Part shown: in pieces, positions 61,184-64,000 of the stretch
Layout of the letters: each line of letters opens with the position of its first letter
Position numbering within the stretch: the stretch's first letter is position 1
Assembly (NCBI RefSeq): GCF_030272615.1
Contig: NC_081406.1
Span: 484,001,900 to 484,065,899 of the forward strand
Source: Cryptomeria japonica
Taxonomy: Eukaryota; Streptophyta; Pinopsida; Cupressales; Cupressaceae
Reading direction: 5' to 3'
Length of the DNA stretch: 64,000 nt
Notes under the pieces: model-generated
What the model saw: the letters and a program-made list of their open reading frames with translations, nothing else
Told to the model about the DNA's origin: nothing
Databases searched by the model: none
Program-made: the position numbers and the translations under genes

Positions 61184-61551
61184 ATGAAATTGTTGTCAGA
61201 GAACATCAACAAAGACATCATGCTAGAGCTTGTGAACTTGCTTCCAAAAACATTTTCTTCTCTCAAAACACCAAGTGTTGACATAATTCCATTTTATCCT
61301 AATGAGGATGTTCAACCTAATTCTCCAAGATGCAAAATGCTTAAGACAAATAATGGTTCAATTTCTATTCTTGTTAGAGATCCTATTGTTATTAATCTTG
61401 ATGAAGAAATAGGCGAGAATGTTGTTAATAATGAAAATGTTGATCCTAATTTTTTTTTTTATGGATATGAATATGTTGATGTTGACAATGACTTATCTAA
61501 GAAATTTTCAAAAGCATTAATCCTAGCTCCTAGTAATGAACAGAGTGATCC
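61184..61551 (+). pseudogene. pre-reverse-transcriptase part of gypsy pol
   Basis: Back in the gag frame, an open stretch with INKDIMLELVNLLPKTFSSL and VDIIPFYPNEDVQPNS and then an acidic portion (DVDNDLSKKFSKALI) lies where the linker before reverse transcriptase would be. The reading is cut at 61552 by a copia LTR; the last few codons of the apparent ORF already belong to that LTR. Confidence 0.65.
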
Positions 61552-62686
61552 TGTTAAGAACCGTAAGTTCAACTGAGAGGGGGGGTGAATCATTTGTTAA
61601 CCAGTTGCCAATAAACTATAATCCAAATGCAAATTATTCATAGTTAAACTTAGTGCTGGTAAACCAAACTTAAATGTCGATAAAACATATTAACAGTTAT
61701 AGCAGTACCGGTATAACTTAATGCATGAAACATAAAGAGAAACAACAACCAAGACACATAACACAAATATTTTGATGTGGAAACCGTGCAAGGGGAAAAA
61801 TGATGTTGGGAAACCTTACCCACAATCAGATGATACTACTGCAGATAGTAAGTGTATACAAATGGGGTTTGCACATGCAGAAAGGCCAACCGCCTAGATC
61901 TCAGTTCTCAATCACAAAATAGGAGTCACACTGACTACAGTTGGATGGTTAAATCCAATAACAATGTACTTCTCAAGATAGCATCTGCAATGCTGGATTT
62001 AGTACCAGTTTAAGCTCTAAACATGAGTGTCAAACACCTTCATAACCTTCCTTCAACCTTCAAATAATATTTGTGTGATTCGCACAAGGATCTTCTTATT
62101 TTTTCTCTACAATGATCTTCAATAGTCACACACACTCATACCATTTTTCATATTATATCTCACAAATGAGATCTTACATTTATTTATACAAAACCTAACA
62201 CCAATTGTTAGGGTCGGCTCACTAAAGATATCACATTTAAATCAATTACAAACTAATTCTTGATGCGATACAATATGTCGACCTCAATATGCTATCCAAT
62301 CAATAAACCATTTCCAAAACATGTCGTGTTGATCTTGAATAGATATCATGTATCGGTCCATAACCTAGACCTATATGTCGGTAAAGGCAAATACGTCAAC
62401 CCAATTCGACCAATAAGAAAAACACCAAAATCAAACATCCAATCCATGTCTTCGATATAACCAAATGATCTTCAGATGATAACAAGTTATCATCACTGTC
62501 GGTGAAGCTTATATCAATGATTGTGCATAAGCCACTAACCATGCCGGTGAACACAATGTATCGGTGCATCAACAAACCAATATAACTAGAGTGTCAAACC
62601 AACAATGTAGACCTCCAAAAGGATAAGTATTGACATCAATGACAAAACCAATGCAACACATGACAAAGTCATCCATAATACCAATA
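61552..62686 (-). repeat. 3' LTR of right-hand copia element
   Basis: Minus-strand start tattggtattatgg (the first TG mutated to TA) at 62686 and end cttaaca at 61552. It contains ttgatgtcaatac near its start, a gtggaaacc...ggggaaaaa block (61775-61806) and the ccccccctctcag run at 61574-61586. Confidence 0.85.
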
Positions 62687-62701
62687 ATCTCCCCCTTTGG
62701 C
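62687..62701 (-). promoter_or_regulatory. polypurine tract
   Basis: The complement gccaaagggggagat is identical to the tract at 46234-46248 and abuts the LTR. Confidence 0.9.
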
Positions 62702-62979
62702 ATTGATGGCAACACAACATGGAAAAACATTTGTGCCAAAAAAAAAATGCCAAAAACCAATAAACCAACAATCTCCCAAAGATAGATCAATACCAGAAAT
62801 TAGAACCAAAATAAATCTCTCCCCAAAGTTAGAAAGTTTTTCCATAGATATCTCACAACCTTTGACATCAAATGCCAAAGAAGTTAAGAATCAAAACATA
62901 ACATTGAGCTAACTACTCCCCCTGAGAAGTAGCTCTCCTTCATCAAAGCCGGAAAAAAGATTTTTCTGGTAGTCCCTAC

Positions 62980-63809
62980 TGGTTTGATGCCAATCTTCAA
63001 CATCTAAGTCTCTGTTGGTCGAGAAATTACCCCAAGCTACTCTCTTAGATATTCAAATGTTTCCTTAGGAAAAGGCTTTGTAAAGATATCTGCAATTTGC
63101 TCTTTAGTATTCACATAAACCAATCTTACTTCATTTTCTTCAACATTCTCTTTCAGAAAATTGTACTTAATAGAAACATGTTTTGTCTTAGAGTGAAATA
63201 CTGGATTCTTTGATATATCAATTGTTGCTGAATTATCACAATAAATAATTACAGGTTCTTTGCATTTTACCTTAATATCCTTCAACATTTGTTTAATCCA
63301 TAATACCTGAGTACAATTAGTTGCTACTGCAACATATTCTACTTCTATTGTAGATAAGGATATACAAGTCTTCTTCTTACCGATCCATGAAATCAATCTT
63401 CCACCAAGAAAGAATGCACCATCAGTGGTACTCTTTCTGTCATCTACATCTCCTGCCTTATTTGAATATGTATACGCACATAACTCAAAATTTTCATTCT
63501 TAGGATACCATAAACCAAGATTTGTTGTGCCTTGTAGGTACTAAAAAATCCTTTTTATTGTTGATTCATGATTTTCTTTAGGATTGCTTTGAAATATTGA
63601 AACAATACATACTGCATTCATTATATTAGGTCTTGTTTGTGTCAAATACAGTAATCCTCCAATCATAGATTTGTACCTTGTCAGATTAATAGGAGTTGAA
63701 TCATCCTTCAATATCAATTTATCCATTGTAGTCATAGGAGTACTTACCGGTTTGGATTTTCATACCAAATTTCTTCAAAAGCTCCTTCAAGTATTTTGTT
63801 TGACATATG
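62980..63809 (-). pseudogene. copia RT C-terminus and RNase H
   Basis: From 63809 leftwards: KYLKELLKKFGM, then after a frame change MTTMDKLILKD, TRYKSMIGGLLYLTQTRPNI and MNAVCIVSIFQSNPKENHES, then a stop near 63541. RNase H follows with WIGKKKTCISLSTIEVEYVA, CDNSATIDISKNPVFHSKTK, HVSIKYNFLKENVEENEV and LVYVNTKEQIADIFTKPFPK. The acidic residues of the E-A/V-E-Y and C-D-N blocks are kept. Fewer lesions than in the copia element at 45053-52038. Confidence 0.93.
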
Positions 63810-64000
63810 TGTTGTCACATGGATTTCCACCCGATGCAAGATAAAAATTCATGCAATCCAGTGACACATTAGACTGCTCTGAGGCTGTGGGTATCCTATT
63901 ATGAGAGCAGACCTTTGGATTATAGGCCGGCTTCCTATTTGATCACCTAAAAACTAATGATTTCTTCACTGGAAAAGAGCTAGAAGGATATGCATAAAAC
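63810..64000. mobile_element. start of a further insertion (possible LTR)
   Basis: Copia coding sequence stops abruptly at 63809 and tgttgtcacatggatttcc begins. The TG start and the break inside a conserved reverse-transcriptase block suggest another LTR-type element running off the window. It is unlike any other sequence here. Confidence 0.45.

Larger units (their letters stand above)
56150..61551 (+). mobile_element. third gypsy element, left part
   Basis: An LTR (56150-57313), a primer-site candidate, an AT-rich repetitive leader, gag, protease and a proline/lysine-rich spacer occur in order on the plus strand until a copia element interrupts it at 61552. Reverse transcriptase, integrase and the 3' LTR are not in the window. 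The gag-protease frame is almost continuous (frame 2 from 58094 to 60670), with only a few stops. Confidence 0.85.
61552..63809 (-). mobile_element. copia element, 3' part, nested in gypsy
   Basis: A minus-strand element with its 3' LTR at 61552-62686, polypurine tract at 62687-62701, and RNase H and reverse transcriptase C-terminal coding up to 63809, where foreign sequence begins. It interrupts the gypsy pol. The left flank is gatcc; the partner lies outside the window. Closely related in sequence to the copia element at 45053-52038. Confidence 0.88.

Overview
This is repeat-dominated plant nuclear DNA. It is AT-rich, has no prokaryotic gene organisation, and is filled with nested, mutated LTR retrotransposons of the Ty3/gypsy and Ty1/copia superfamilies plus a decayed hAT-type transposase gene. 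The old, diverged long terminal repeats (LTRs), solo LTRs and very long LTRs suggest a large conifer-like (gymnosperm) genome. The species is an inference; the sequence itself only proves 'plant with many old LTR elements'. I see no intact host gene, rRNA, tRNA or CRISPR array.

Left third (1-20353): AT-rich gene-free DNA with a 21-bp minisatellite (1611-1830) and a 41-bp tandem repeat (2778-2940). Next comes an unusual unit bounded by two long direct repeats (2945-3409 and 14664-15130; the right one runs on into four 312-bp tandem units). Inside it, on the minus strand, is a long decayed ORF of unknown function with a candidate TATA box. A 4522-bp TG...CA element (8205-12726, target duplication aaata) splits this ORF, and removing it rejoins the frame. 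A minus-strand hAT/DUF4371-like transposase pseudogene with a 15-residue N-terminal repeat follows (17217-20007).

Middle (20354-38879): a complete but dead Tat-like gypsy element (20354-33020, plus strand, ~3.05-kb LTRs) sits inside a 94-bp tandem repeat. Its second RNase H-like domain lies before the reverse transcriptase. A truncated copia element (gag 33430-34234, primer site, LTR 34299-36002) and a solo copia LTR (36157-37351) follow, both on the minus strand.

Right part (38880-64000): an unrecognised acidic minus-strand pseudogene (38880-41161), then a gypsy element that appears to carry only gag and protease (42493-53009). That element was split by a full-length copia element on the minus strand (45053-52038, target duplication agcat). 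Beyond 53010 lie a copia LTR fragment, a gypsy RNase H fragment, and a third gypsy element (from 56150, plus strand) with gag, protease and a proline/lysine-rich spacer. It is interrupted at 61552 by another minus-strand copia element, itself apparently interrupted at 63810.

The history reads as successive insertions: gypsy into older DNA, copia into gypsy, and at the right edge a further element into copia. All LTR boundaries were set by eye from TG/CA ends, repeat pairs and flanking duplications.
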